This document shows, one piece after another, positions 34,470 through 44,152 of a stretch of 64,000 nt of DNA. The DNA is from Cupriavidus yeoncheonensis. Its GTDB lineage: Bacteria > Pseudomonadota > Gammaproteobacteria > Burkholderiales > Burkholderiaceae. The stretch is taken from the NCBI RefSeq assembly GCF_905397275.1, contig NZ_CAJPUY010000021.1, positions 56,870 through 120,869 on the forward strand, written 5' to 3'. Made by a program: the position numbers and the translations under genes. The notes under the pieces are model-generated. The model made no database searches, had not been told where the DNA came from, and worked only from the letters and a program-made list of their open reading frames with translations. Position 1 is the stretch's first letter, and each line of letters starts with the position of its first letter.

Positions 34470-34568
34470 GCCTGGCCTTGCCGCCTTTTCCCTTTTCGCC
34501 CTGTCTCCGCACCGAGTGGTTGCACGACCGATGATTCTCGCCCTGGCAGTAATCCGCCTGACGCCCGC

Positions 34569-35075
34569 ATGATCGACCTTGGCATTTCGAAGCTGGCGCT
34601 GATCGGCGCCGTGGCGCTGATCGTGATCGGCCCCGAGCGCCTGCCCCGCGTGGCGCGGACGGTGGGCGCACTGGTCGGGCGTGCTCAGCGCTATATCAAC
34701 GACGTCAAGGCTGAGGTCAGCCGCGAGGTGGAGCTCGAGGAACTGCGCAAGATGCGCACGGAATTCGAAGACGCCGCGCGCGATGTCGAGCGCACCATCC
34801 ACAAGGAGGTCAGCGAGCAGACGCAGGCGCTGAACGAGGCGCTGGGCGGTGCTGATGGATCTGTCCCGTCCGGCGGTGGTGCTTCGAGCTTCTCGCCTAG
34901 CTGGGACTCGGCTCACAAGTCGCACAACGGCCGCAAGAGCTGGCGGGTCAAGCAGGGCGCGCGCCCGCTCTGGTTCAAGCGCCAGAACAATGTCCGGGTC
35001 TGGGTCCAGTCCGGCGCCGCGCGCGTCAAGCGCCACCGCCCGGCCACCGGCCGGGCCCGATCCTTCTTAGAATGA
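34569..35075 (+). CDS. tatB: TatB, Sec-independent translocase receptor subunit
   Basis: TatB acts with TatC in recognising twin-arginine signal peptides. The N-terminus MIDLGISKLALIGAVALIVIG is diagnostic for TatB, followed by GPERLPRVARTVGALVGR and a long charged amphipathic region to about residue 95. The 168 residues end in a Ser/Arg-rich basic tail of about 60 residues. 99 bases after tatA. Confidence 0.94.
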   Translation: MIDLGISKLALIGAVALIVIGPERLPRVARTVGALVGRAQRYINDVKAEVSREVELEELRKMRTEFEDAARDVERTIHKEVSEQTQALNEALGGADGSVPSGGGASSFSPSWDSAHKSHNGRKSWRVKQGARPLWFKRQNNVRVWVQSGAARVKRHRPATGRARSFLE

Positions 35076-35182
35076 GCATGGCCGGGCAGCAGCACGCATG
35101 CCGCCCGCCATCGCGATGCCTGCCGCGCAAGCGGTCTCACCGAAATCCAAATGCCAGCCGCCACGGCTGAGCGGTCCACGCC

Positions 35183-35971
35183 ATGAGCGACAACCGGTCC
35201 AACGATCCCCAAGACGAATCGCAGCAGGAAACCTTCATTTCACACCTGGTCGAACTGCGCGAACGCCTGGTCAAGGCGGTGGCCGGCGTCATCCTGGTCT
35301 TCGTGGGATTGGTGTACTGGGCGCCGGTCATCTTCAACCTGTTCGCGCGTCCGCTGATGGACGCGTTGCCCAAGGGCGGCAGGATGATCGTGACCGATGT
35401 CACTGGCTCCTTTTTCGTGCCGATGAAGGTCACGCTGCTGGTCGCTTTCCTGATCGCTCTGCCGTGGGTCCTGTACCAGGTCTGGCAATTTGTCGCACCG
35501 GGCCTGTACCAACACGAGAAGCGGCTGATCGTGCCGCTCGTGAGCAGCAGCTACGTGCTGTTCCTGTGCGGCGTGGCATTCGCGTACTTCCTGGTCTTCC
35601 CGACCGTGTTCCATTTCATGGCGCACTACAACGCGCCGCTCGGCGCGGACATGTCGACGGATATCGACAAGTACCTGAGTTTCGCCATGACCACCTTTCT
35701 CGCCTTCGGCATCACCTTCGAGGTGCCGGTGGTCGTGATTGTCCTGGTTCGCTTTGGCGTTGTGGAGCTGGAAAAACTCAAGCAGATCCGTCCCTATGTG
35801 ATCGTCGGGGCTTTCATTGTTGCCGCCGTGGTCACGCCGCCAGACGTGCTTTCGCAACTCCTTCTAGCCGTGCCACTGATCGCACTTTATGAACTCGGTT
35901 TGCTGATGGCACGCTTTGTGGGGCGGCCTGAAACCAGCGCCGATGCTGCGGGAGAAACGCAGGCCGATTGA
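35183..35971 (+). CDS. tatC: TatC, Sec-independent translocase core subunit
   Basis: Six-helix inner-membrane receptor for twin-arginine signals. Visible are the N-terminal FISHLVELRERLVKAV motif, the FAYFLVFPTVFHF helix and the conserved PPDVLSQLLLAVPLIALYE near helix 5-6. 262 residues. Two likely clients are encoded nearby: the Rieske protein (40470) and the sulfite dehydrogenase (46399). Confidence 0.96.
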   Translation: MSDNRSNDPQDESQQETFISHLVELRERLVKAVAGVILVFVGLVYWAPVIFNLFARPLMDALPKGGRMIVTDVTGSFFVPMKVTLLVAFLIALPWVLYQVWQFVAPGLYQHEKRLIVPLVSSSYVLFLCGVAFAYFLVFPTVFHFMAHYNAPLGADMSTDIDKYLSFAMTTFLAFGITFEVPVVVIVLVRFGVVELEKLKQIRPYVIVGAFIVAAVVTPPDVLSQLLLAVPLIALYELGLLMARFVGRPETSADAAGETQAD

Positions 35972-36006
35972 GTCTATGGGACAGCGAAAGTGGTTGTTTT
36001 GCACCA

Positions 36007-36030
36007 AAATGGGGAATTTATTCCCCATTT
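36007..36030. repeat. Inverted repeat between tatC and the porin promoter
   Basis: AAATGGGGAAT and ATTCCCCATTT separated by TT make a perfect 11-bp stem. It lies 36 bases after tatC and about 60 bases upstream of the porin -35 box. There is no clear T tract after it, so it may be an operator or a weak tat-operon terminator. Confidence 0.65.
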
Positions 36031-36088
36031 CTGTTGTTCAGTCACAACAAAAAGGGCCCGTATACGCAGTTTACGCCGAAAAAGCCTT

Positions 36089-36116
36089 CTGACGGCCGGG
36101 GACGCTGGCCCATAAT
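36089..36116 (+). promoter_or_regulatory. Candidate sigma-70 promoter of the porin gene
   Basis: CTGACG (36089-36094), a 16-base spacer, then CATAAT (36111-36116), with a start expected near 36123 and a leader of about 78 bases. The leader contains the perfect palindrome GCCCAAGTACTTGGGC at 36145-36160. Confidence 0.6.
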
Positions 36117-36200
36117 ACGCAGCAGACGTGAACGTTAATGCGTCGCCCAAGTACTTGGGCAACCAAGATTTCCCAATCAGTTGACAAGGAAAGTGTCGAT

Positions 36201-37343
36201 ATGAAGATGAAACTGTTTGCTGCCGCCGTCGCCGCTCTGGCCGCTGGTGGCGCGTACGCCCAATCGAGCGTAACCCTGTACGGTGTGGTTGACGCTGGTA
36301 TCGAATATCAGAACAACCAGCCTGCTGTTCCGTCGCAAGGCATCTCCAATGGCCACAGCGTGACCCGTCTGATCTCGGGTGGCCAGTCGGGCAGCCGCTG
36401 GGGCCTGCGTGGCGTGGAAGATCTGGGCGGTGGCCTGAAGGGTCTGTTCGTGCTGGAAAGCGGTTTCACCGTTGACGATGGCAAGATGGGCAACGACAGC
36501 CGCCTGTTCGGTCGTCAGGCTTACGTCGGTGTGGGCAGCCAGTACGGTCAGCTGACCCTGGGTCGTCACCAGACCCCGTTCTATGACTTCGGTCTGCAGT
36601 TCGACCCGATGGCCATTGCGTCGAACTACTCGATCACCGCTCAAGATGGCGCTTTCTCGAGCCGTGCCGACAACTCGATCAAGTACATCGGTACGTTCGG
36701 TGGCCTGACCGCCAACGCACTGTACAGCTTCGGCTCGAACACCGGCGGCGCTGCTGGCGTCTTCCAGGGCAACCAAGGTGAAGTTCCGGGCACGTGGAAG
36801 ATTGGCCGCGAATACAGCCTGGGTCTGACCTACGCTGGTGGTCCGTTCTCCGTGGGCGCCATCTATGACGAAACGAACCTGGGCTTCACCGCCAATCCGG
36901 ACGCCGTGGTTCGCCGCGCTTCGCTGGCTGGTACGTACGCCTTCGGTCCGGCCAAGGCATTCGCCGGCTACCGTTGGGCCAAGGGTGTTGACCTGGGCAC
37001 GATCCCGTTCCTGGGCCTGAGCGCACAAGCTCTGACCGGCGCCAAGGCTTCGTCGAACCTGTACTGGCTGGGCCTGGGTTACCAAGTCACGCCGGCCTTC
37101 TCGCTGACCGGTGCAGCGTACTACCAGGACTTCCGTGGCAACAAGGCGGATCCGTGGCTGTTCGTGGCTACGGCTGACTACGCCCTGTCGAAGCGTACCG
37201 ACGCTTACCTGAGCCTGGCATACGCCCACAACAAGGACAACTCGAACCTGGGTGTTAGCGGCTTTGGCAAGACCAACGTTGACGCTACCGGCCATGGTGA
37301 CAGCCAGTTCGGCGCTACCGTTGGTATCCGTCATAAGTTCTAA
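36201..37343 (+). CDS. General outer-membrane porin (betaproteobacterial OmpC-like)
   Basis: Trimeric 16-strand porin for small hydrophilic solutes. The signal peptide MKMKLFAAAVAALAAGGAYA is followed by the first strand QSSVTLYGVVDAGIEY, the conserved SRWGLRGVEDLGGGLKGLF, and a C-terminal strand ending in Phe (GATVGIRHKF), the BAM recognition signal. 380 residues. Codon use differs from its neighbours, with many GGT, GCT and GTT codons, as expected for a very highly expressed gene. A further hairpin (GCGGGC CTGA GCCCGC, 37350-37365) follows the stop. Confidence 0.93.
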   Translation: MKMKLFAAAVAALAAGGAYAQSSVTLYGVVDAGIEYQNNQPAVPSQGISNGHSVTRLISGGQSGSRWGLRGVEDLGGGLKGLFVLESGFTVDDGKMGNDSRLFGRQAYVGVGSQYGQLTLGRHQTPFYDFGLQFDPMAIASNYSITAQDGAFSSRADNSIKYIGTFGGLTANALYSFGSNTGGAAGVFQGNQGEVPGTWKIGREYSLGLTYAGGPFSVGAIYDETNLGFTANPDAVVRRASLAGTYAFGPAKAFAGYRWAKGVDLGTIPFLGLSAQALTGAKASSNLYWLGLGYQVTPAFSLTGAAYYQDFRGNKADPWLFVATADYALSKRTDAYLSLAYAHNKDNSNLGVSGFGKTNVDATGHGDSQFGATVGIRHKF

Positions 37344-37382
37344 TCTGATGCGGGCCTGAGCCCGCTGTAGATTGGCTTGAAA

Positions 37383-37414
37383 AACGCCGGCACTCGAAAG
37401 GGTGGCGGCGTTTT
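37383..37414 (+). terminator. Probable terminator of the porin gene
   Basis: AACGCCG pairs with CGGCGTT across an imperfect inner stem and is followed by TTTA. It lies 40 bases after the porin stop codon. Confidence 0.65.
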
Positions 37415-37728
37415 ACTTTGTCGGTCGCGTGCCAAACCTATGCCAAGGGGCTGCGCGGTGACAAGCGCGCGGAGCTGAGTCTTATGCGGGGAGGCATGGT
37501 TGGGCCTGGATTGTTGGGAGCCGCCGGACACACTGGCAAGCGTATGCGCCTCGCGCCGGGCGTTCGCGTGACCGCTGGCACGACAAGTCTGCGCTCTCGG
37601 CCATTGCCGCTTATGTTGCGCCCGGCCAGGATTCCCGTCGGCTGCAGACGCTGGCGATTTGTCGGCACCGAGCGGCGCGGTCTGCGCCATGAGTGATTGG
37701 GCAAGATCCTTCTCGGCAACAGACAACA
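37415..37728. other. Intergenic stretch without a recognised gene
   Basis: About 310 bases between the porin terminator and the protease terminator. Short open frames occur on both strands but none has a ribosome site, a family-like sequence or convincing codon use. I see no RNA gene here. Confidence 0.5.
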
Positions 37729-37758
37729 AAAAACCCCGCCATCTACAGCGGGGTTTTT
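37729..37758 (-). terminator. Rho-independent terminator of the DegS-like protease gene
   Basis: AAAAACCCCGC and GCGGGGTTTTT flank an eight-base loop, so it can work on both strands. On the minus strand it comes 35 bases after the protease stop codon. Confidence 0.88.
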
Positions 37759-37793
37759 ATTTTCGCAATCAGACCAGAGATCGGACGAACGCG

Positions 37794-38987
<1,194 letters not shown>

Positions 38988-39006
38988 ATTGGAGTTTGAG
39001 CAAAAA

Positions 39007-39753
39007 ATGAAGACTAAAGAGCTGGAATTGTACTTGAACGACCTGTTGGCGGTTTCCCGCTACAAGGACTATTGTCCCAACGGCCTGCAAGTGCAAGGCA
39101 GCGCCGAGGTCACACATATCGTGACGGGGGTCACGGCCAGCCTGGCGCTGGTCGAAGCGGCCATCGAAGCCGGCGCACAGGCCATCCTCGTGCATCATGG
39201 CTACTTCTGGAAAAACGAGGACGCGCGCGTGGTTGGCCAGAAGCACGCACGCCTCAAGCGGTTGCTGGGCTCGGATGTCAACCTGTTCGCGTATCACCTG
39301 CCGCTCGACAACCATCCCGAGTTCGGCAACAACGCCCAGCTCGCACTTCAACTCGGCTTCACCCCGACGGGGCGCTTCAGCGACGACGAACTCGGCTGGA
39401 CCGGCACGCTGCCTTCGCCGATGCCGCTGCAGGCGCTGGCTGCGCATGTCGGCGGAGTGCTCGGGCGCGAACCACTGGCCATTGGCGACCCCGATCAGAT
39501 GATCCGCACGGTGGGGTGGTGCACCGGCGGTGCGCAAGGCTATTTCGATGCTGCCGTTGCAGCGGGCGTCGATGCCTATCTGAGCGGCGAAGTCTCTGAA
39601 CAGACCACGCACCTCGCGCGCGAAAGCGGTGTGGCGTATCTTGCGGCCGGGCATCATGCCACCGAGCGCTACGGCATTCGTTCGCTCGGCGAGCATGTGG
39701 CGCAGCGCTTCGGCCTGCACCACACCTTCATCGATATTCCCAATCCTGTTTGA
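39007..39753 (+). CDS. Nif3-like dinuclear metal centre protein (YbgI family)
   Basis: 248-residue Nif3/YbgI/DUF34 protein with a predicted dinuclear metal site. Metal-binding residues are visible in ILVHHGYFWKN, FAYHLPLDNHPEFGNN and AGHHATERYG. Annotated in databases as a GTP cyclohydrolase 1 type 2 homologue, but the physiological reaction is unresolved. I chose the ATG at 39007, just after the divergent protease start; an in-frame start at 38908 would lie inside that gene. Confidence 0.9.
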   Translation: MKTKELELYLNDLLAVSRYKDYCPNGLQVQGSAEVTHIVTGVTASLALVEAAIEAGAQAILVHHGYFWKNEDARVVGQKHARLKRLLGSDVNLFAYHLPLDNHPEFGNNAQLALQLGFTPTGRFSDDELGWTGTLPSPMPLQALAAHVGGVLGREPLAIGDPDQMIRTVGWCTGGAQGYFDAAVAAGVDAYLSGEVSEQTTHLARESGVAYLAAGHHATERYGIRSLGEHVAQRFGLHHTFIDIPNPV

Positions 39754-39767
39754 CGCGTATCAATAAA

Positions 39768-39789
39768 AACGGCCCCCACTGGGGCCGTT
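39768..39789. terminator. Bidirectional hairpin between nif3-like gene and mscL
   Basis: AACGGCCCC, loop CACT, GGGGCCGTT. On the minus strand it is followed by TTTTATTG, so it is a good terminator for mscL; on the plus strand the tail is only GTCTTGTC. Confidence 0.85.
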
Positions 39790-39817
39790 GTCTTGTCAGA
39801 ATCCTGCTCTTGCCCGA

Positions 39818-40255
39818 TCAGGGCTGGCGGGCTTTCAGGCTGTCGCGGATTTCGCGCAGCAGGACAATATCTTCGGGCGTCGCTGGCGGTTCCGCCGGGG
39901 CTGCCGGTTCTTCGGCGCGCATCTTATTGAATGCCCGCACCATCAGGAAAATTATGAAGGCCAGAATCACAAAGTTGACCACAATGGTCAGGAAATTGCC
40001 GTAGGCAAACACCGGCACGCCTGCTTTCTTCAAGGCATCCAGCGTCATCGCCGTGCCTGCCGGCGGCTCAGCCAGCGTAACGAACATATTGGAAAAATCC
40101 AGCTTGCCAACGATGCGCCCGATCACGGGCATGATCAGGTCATTGACGATCGAATCGACGATTTTCCCGAATGCCGCGCCAATGATCACGCCGACCGCAA
40201 GGTCGATCACGTTGCCGCGCATTGCGAAGGTCTTGAACTCCGACACCATGCTCAT
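39818..40255 (-). CDS. mscL: Large-conductance mechanosensitive channel
   Basis: Pentameric inner-membrane channel that opens on hypo-osmotic shock. The ATG at 40255 has GGAG about 10 bases upstream and gives MSMVSEFKTFAMRGNVIDLAVG, the typical N-terminal amphipathic helix and first membrane helix; the second helix is about residues 76-100 (FLTIVVNFVILAFIIFLMV). The C-terminal bundle contains the conserved LLREIRDSL. 145 residues. An in-frame start at 40381 would add 42 unrelated residues and was not used. Confidence 0.95.
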   Translation of the reverse strand: MSMVSEFKTFAMRGNVIDLAVGVIIGAAFGKIVDSIVNDLIMPVIGRIVGKLDFSNMFVTLAEPPAGTAMTLDALKKAGVPVFAYGNFLTIVVNFVILAFIIFLMVRAFNKMRAEEPAAPAEPPATPEDIVLLREIRDSLKARQP

Positions 40256-40469
40256 GGGGCTTTCTCCTTCTTGTTGCAAGCAATGAACGCCTTCAAGCCC
40301 AGAAGCCTGCCGCATCGATGCGCGGAAATCAAGCTTGCACGCGGCAATCCGCGCGTCCGGCCGATAATCGTACATGCCCATTGGGTTTTTCGCCTATCTT
40401 GCGCGGAGGTGCCTCATGTACAATTTATGGTTGACGCAAAATCTAAATTGACTTCCCCTGGGGTTTGGA

Positions 40470-41087
40470 ATGAGTGACCAGCAAGACGTGAAGAGCGTGG
40501 ATAAAGGTCGCCGCAATTGGTTGATCGCGACATCCGTCGCTGGCGGCGTCGGAAGCGTAGCGGTAGCGGTTCCTTTCGTCAGTACCTTCGCACCATCCGA
40601 GAAGGCCAAGGCGGCCGGCGCGCCAGTGGAAGCCGATATCGGCGCCCTCAAGCCCGGCGAGATGATGACGGTCGAATGGCGTGGCAAGCCGGTCTGGATC
40701 CTGCGTCGCACCGACGAGATGCTGGCCTCGCTCAAGAAGACCGACGGCGAAGTCGCCGACCCCAAGTCAGACGTTGCGTTCACGATGCAGACGCCCGAGT
40801 ACTGCAAGAACGAAACCCGTTCCCGCGCGGAACACAAGGACCTCCTGGTCGTCGTGGGCATCTGCTCCCACCTTGGTTGCTCGCCTTCGGGCCCTTTCGC
40901 TGCCGGCTCCAATCCTCAGCTCGGCACTGATCCCGGTTTTCTCTGCCCCTGCCACGGCTCCACCTTCGACCTGGCTGGCCGCGTCTTCAAGAACAAACCG
41001 GCTCCGCAGAATCTCGATGTTCCCCCCTACCAGTTCCTCACCGACACCAAGATCGTGATCGGCAAGGATGAAAAAGGAGAAGCTTGA
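40470..41087 (+). CDS. petA: Ubiquinol-cytochrome c reductase, Rieske iron-sulfur subunit
   Basis: Rieske [2Fe-2S] protein of the bc1 complex, oxidising ubiquinol at the Qo site. The N-terminus has a twin-arginine motif (GRRNWLIAT) in an uncleaved membrane anchor, so export depends on TatABC, encoded 5 kb upstream. Cluster ligands are CSHLGC and CPCHGS. 205 residues. The promoter probably lies in the A+T-rich stretch just upstream (TACAAT near 40417). Confidence 0.96.
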   Translation: MSDQQDVKSVDKGRRNWLIATSVAGGVGSVAVAVPFVSTFAPSEKAKAAGAPVEADIGALKPGEMMTVEWRGKPVWILRRTDEMLASLKKTDGEVADPKSDVAFTMQTPEYCKNETRSRAEHKDLLVVVGICSHLGCSPSGPFAAGSNPQLGTDPGFLCPCHGSTFDLAGRVFKNKPAPQNLDVPPYQFLTDTKIVIGKDEKGEA

Positions 41088-41089
41088 TC

Positions 41090-42493
41090 ATGGCGGCCGA
41101 TAAGCAAGTCAAGACAACCGGTCTGCTGGGCTGGATCGACGCCCGCTTCCCCGCCACGCAGCTGTGGGAAGACCATCTCTCCAAGTACTACGCGCCGAAG
41201 AACTTCAACTTCTGGTATTTCTTCGGCTCGCTGGCGCTGCTGGTCCTCGTGATTCAGATCGTCACCGGCATCTTCCTGGTGATGAACTACAAGCCGGACG
41301 GCACGCTCAATGCCGCAGGCATTCCCGTCGCCTTCGCCAGCGTGGAATACATCATGCGCGAAGTACCCTGGGGCTGGCTGGTGCGCTACATGCACTCGAC
41401 CGGCGCCTCGGCGTTCTTCGTGGTGGTGTACCTGCACATGTTCCGCGGGCTGCTGTACGGCTCGTATCGCAAGCCGCGCGAGCTGGTCTGGATCTTCGGC
41501 TGCCTGATCTTCCTGTGCCTGATGGCCGAAGCCTTCATGGGCTATCTGCTGCCGTGGGGCCAGATGTCGTACTGGGGCGCCCAGGTGATCGTGAACCTGT
41601 TCTCGGCCATCCCCGTGATCGGCCAGGACCTGTCGCTGTTCATCCGCGGCGACTACGTGGTGAGCGATGCGACGCTGAACCGCTTCTTCTCGTTCCACGT
41701 CATTGCCGTGCCGCTGGTGCTGCTGGCGCTGGTGGTCGCGCACATCATCGCGCTGCACGAAGTGGGCTCCAACAACCCGGACGGCGTCGAGATCAAGGCC
41801 AAGAAGGACGCAAACGGCGTGCCGCTCGATGGTATCCCGTTCCACCCGTACTACTCGGTGCACGACCTGCTGGGCGTGGGCGGCTTCCTGATGATCTTCT
41901 CGGCCGTGATCTTCTTCTTCCCGGAAGTGGGCGGCTATTTCCTGGAATCCAACAACTTCTTCCCGGCTGATCCGCTCAAGACTCCGCCGCACATCGCGCC
42001 GGTGTGGTACTTCACGCCGTTCTACTCGATGCTGCGCGCCACCACGTCGAACTTCCTGCCGATCCTGTGGGTGTTCTTCGCGCTGGTGCTCGGCATGCTG
42101 TTCATGCGCAGCAAGGACGGCCGCATCAAGGCTGCTGCCGTGGCCATCGCCGTGATCCTGGCGGTTGGCTTCTACTTCATCGACGCCAAGTTCTGGGGCG
42201 TGCTGGTGATGGGCGGCTCGGTCGTGATCCTGTTCTTCCTGCCGTGGCTCGACTGCTCGCCGGTGAAGTCCATCCGCTATCGTCCCGCCTTCCATAAGAC
42301 CATCCTGAGCGTCTTCGTGGTGGTGTTCATCGTCCTCGGCTACCTCGGTGTGCAACCGCCGTCGCCGGTTGGTGAAAAGGTGTCGCAGCTCGGCACGCTG
42401 CTGTACTTCGCCTTCTTCCTGACCATGCCGCTGTGGAGCCGCGCCGGCCAGTTCAAGCCGGTCCCGGAGCGCGTCACGTTCCACCCGCACTGA
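41090..42493 (+). CDS. petB: Cytochrome b of the bc1 complex
   Basis: Dihaem membrane core of complex III. Haem histidines occur in RYMHSTGAS/YLHMFRG and SFHVIAVP/VAHIIALHE; the Qo-site signature LPWGQMSYWGAQV is present. The Qo ef-loop motif is PVWY (residues 304-307) rather than the PEWY of mitochondria. At 467 residues it has a C-terminal helix extension. The ATG at 41090 lies two bases after the petA stop and is preceded by AAAGGAGAAGC. Confidence 0.96.
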   Translation: MAADKQVKTTGLLGWIDARFPATQLWEDHLSKYYAPKNFNFWYFFGSLALLVLVIQIVTGIFLVMNYKPDGTLNAAGIPVAFASVEYIMREVPWGWLVRYMHSTGASAFFVVVYLHMFRGLLYGSYRKPRELVWIFGCLIFLCLMAEAFMGYLLPWGQMSYWGAQVIVNLFSAIPVIGQDLSLFIRGDYVVSDATLNRFFSFHVIAVPLVLLALVVAHIIALHEVGSNNPDGVEIKAKKDANGVPLDGIPFHPYYSVHDLLGVGGFLMIFSAVIFFFPEVGGYFLESNNFFPADPLKTPPHIAPVWYFTPFYSMLRATTSNFLPILWVFFALVLGMLFMRSKDGRIKAAAVAIAVILAVGFYFIDAKFWGVLVMGGSVVILFFLPWLDCSPVKSIRYRPAFHKTILSVFVVVFIVLGYLGVQPPSPVGEKVSQLGTLLYFAFFLTMPLWSRAGQFKPVPERVTFHPH

Positions 42494-42530
42494 GCGAACG
42501 CGAACCCCGACAAGAGGACAAGGACACACG

Positions 42531-43274
42531 ATGAAAAAGCTGCTTTCCATCATTGCACTGGCAGGCGCCTGCTTTGCCGCCGCGCCCGTCATGGCCAACG
42601 AAGGGGGGTATCCCCTGGAGCCGGCACCGGTGAATACTGCAGACCTGTCGTCGCTGCAGCGTGGCGCCAAGCTGTTCGTCAATTACTGCCTGAACTGCCA
42701 CAGCGCATCGATGATGCGCTACAACCGGCTCAAGGACATTGGCCTGACCGATGACCAGATCCGCGACAACCTGCTGTTCTCCGCGGACAAGGTTGGCGAG
42801 ACCATGACCATCGCCATGCAGCCGAAGGAAGCCAAGGCCTTCTTCGGCGCGCAGCCGCCCGACCTGTCCGTCATCGCCCGCGCCCGCGGCGACGACTGGC
42901 TCTACACCTACCTGCGTACCTTCTACCGCGACGACAGCCGCGCCACCGGCTGGAACAACCTGGTGTTCCCGAGCGTCGGCATGCCGCACGTGCTGTGGGA
43001 ACTGCAGGGCCAGCGCGCCGCCAAGTTCGCCGAAGCGGAAGTGCATGGCGAGAAGGTCCACAAGTTCGCCGGTTTTGAGCAACTGAGTCCCGGCAAGCTG
43101 AGCAAGGTCGAGTATGACCAGGCGACTGCCGACCTGGTTGGCTTTCTGGACTGGGTGGCCGAGCCCGCGCAGAACCACCGCAAGCGCCTCGGCGTCTGGG
43201 TCCTGCTGTTCCTGGGCGTGTTCACCGTCTTAGCATGGCGCCTGAATGCTGCCTTCTGGAAAGACATAAAGTAA
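42531..43274 (+). CDS. petC: Cytochrome c1 of the bc1 complex
   Basis: Periplasmic haem c subunit with a cleavable signal (cleavage near VMAN) and a C-terminal membrane anchor (about residues 222-240, WVLLFLGVFTVLAWRL). The haem site is CLNCH (about residue 52). The LVFPSVGMPHVLWELQG stretch holds the likely methionine ligand. 247 residues. Last gene of petABC. Confidence 0.96.
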   Translation: MKKLLSIIALAGACFAAAPVMANEGGYPLEPAPVNTADLSSLQRGAKLFVNYCLNCHSASMMRYNRLKDIGLTDDQIRDNLLFSADKVGETMTIAMQPKEAKAFFGAQPPDLSVIARARGDDWLYTYLRTFYRDDSRATGWNNLVFPSVGMPHVLWELQGQRAAKFAEAEVHGEKVHKFAGFEQLSPGKLSKVEYDQATADLVGFLDWVAEPAQNHRKRLGVWVLLFLGVFTVLAWRLNAAFWKDIK

Positions 43275-43302
43275 CGCCCCAGGCCGGCCCGGCATGAAGG
43301 AG

Positions 43303-43349
43303 AGGGCCAGAGCGGAAGTTGCCGTTGCAGCACCGCTCTGGCCCTTTTT
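43303..43349 (+). terminator. Rho-independent terminator of petABC
   Basis: A 13-bp stem (AGGGCCAGAGCGG / CCGCTCTGGCCCT) with a 17-base loop, running into TTTTT. It lies 29 bases after petC. An A+T-rich stretch (43380-43405) beyond it is the likely sspA promoter region. Confidence 0.9.
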
Positions 43350-43482
43350 CTATTGGAATTGCCGCAGTAGGCCCTCTACAAGTGATTTATATATAACTTA
43401 TTTGCTTTTCGGTGCCGGGTTTTGGCAGAATGGCTGACCTTACCGTCCGACCCCGCATCGGCTAAGCCCAAGGAATCCAACC

Positions 43483-44094
43483 ATGATGGTGTTGTATTCG
43501 GGTACGACTTGCCCGTTTTCCCAACGTTGCCGCCTCGTCCTGTTCGAAAAAGGCATGGACTTCGAGATCCGCGACGTTGACCTGTTCAACAAGCCCGAAG
43601 ATATTTCGGTGATGAATCCCTACGGCCAGGTACCTATCCTGGTCGAGCGCGACCTCATCCTGTATGAGTCGAACATCATCAACGAGTACATCGACGAGCG
43701 CTTCCCGCACCCGCAGCTGATGCCGGCCGACCCGGTGCAGCGCGCGCGCGCCCGCCTGTTCCTGTTCAACTTCGAAAAGGAACTGTTCACCCACGTCTAC
43801 GTGCTGGAGAATGAAAAGGGTAAGGCCGCCGAGAAGAACCACGAGCGCGCCCGCGCCGCGATCCGTGACCGCCTGACCCAGCTCGCGCCGATCTTCGTCA
43901 AGAACAAGTACATGCTTGGCGAAGAGTTTTCCATGCTCGACGTCGCCATCGCGCCGCTGCTCTGGCGCCTGGACCACTATGGCATCGAGCTGTCGAAGAA
44001 TGCCGCACCGCTGCTCAAGTACGCCGAGCGCATCTTCAGCCGCCCGGCCTATATCGAAGCGCTCACCCCGTCCGAAAAGGTGATGCGCCGCTAA
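43483..44094 (+). CDS. sspA: Stringent starvation protein A (GST fold)
   Basis: 203-residue glutathione S-transferase-fold protein. It matches SspA, which binds RNA polymerase and helps stress survival, better than true GSTs: the N-terminal TTCPFSQRCRLVLFEKGMDFE and YGQVPILVERDLILYESNIINEYIDERFP are typical, and no catalytic Tyr/Ser for glutathione chemistry stands out. It follows petABC and precedes sspB, the standard proteobacterial arrangement. Confidence 0.92.
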   Translation: MMVLYSGTTCPFSQRCRLVLFEKGMDFEIRDVDLFNKPEDISVMNPYGQVPILVERDLILYESNIINEYIDERFPHPQLMPADPVQRARARLFLFNFEKELFTHVYVLENEKGKAAEKNHERARAAIRDRLTQLAPIFVKNKYMLGEEFSMLDVAIAPLLWRLDHYGIELSKNAAPLLKYAERIFSRPAYIEALTPSEKVMRR

Positions 44095-44152
44095 GCCTGG
44101 CAGGCCCGATGCTTGCGCATCGGGCCGACCACTGGCGTCATGAAGAAGCACC

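Noticed and set aside
37418..37696. Possible small genes in the gap after the porin
   Set aside because: Frames on both strands lack ribosome sites and recognisable sequence; none preferred.
41027..42682. 551-codon minus-strand frame opposite petB
   Set aside because: His/Glu/Asp-rich shadow of cytochrome b codons; no signal or domain.
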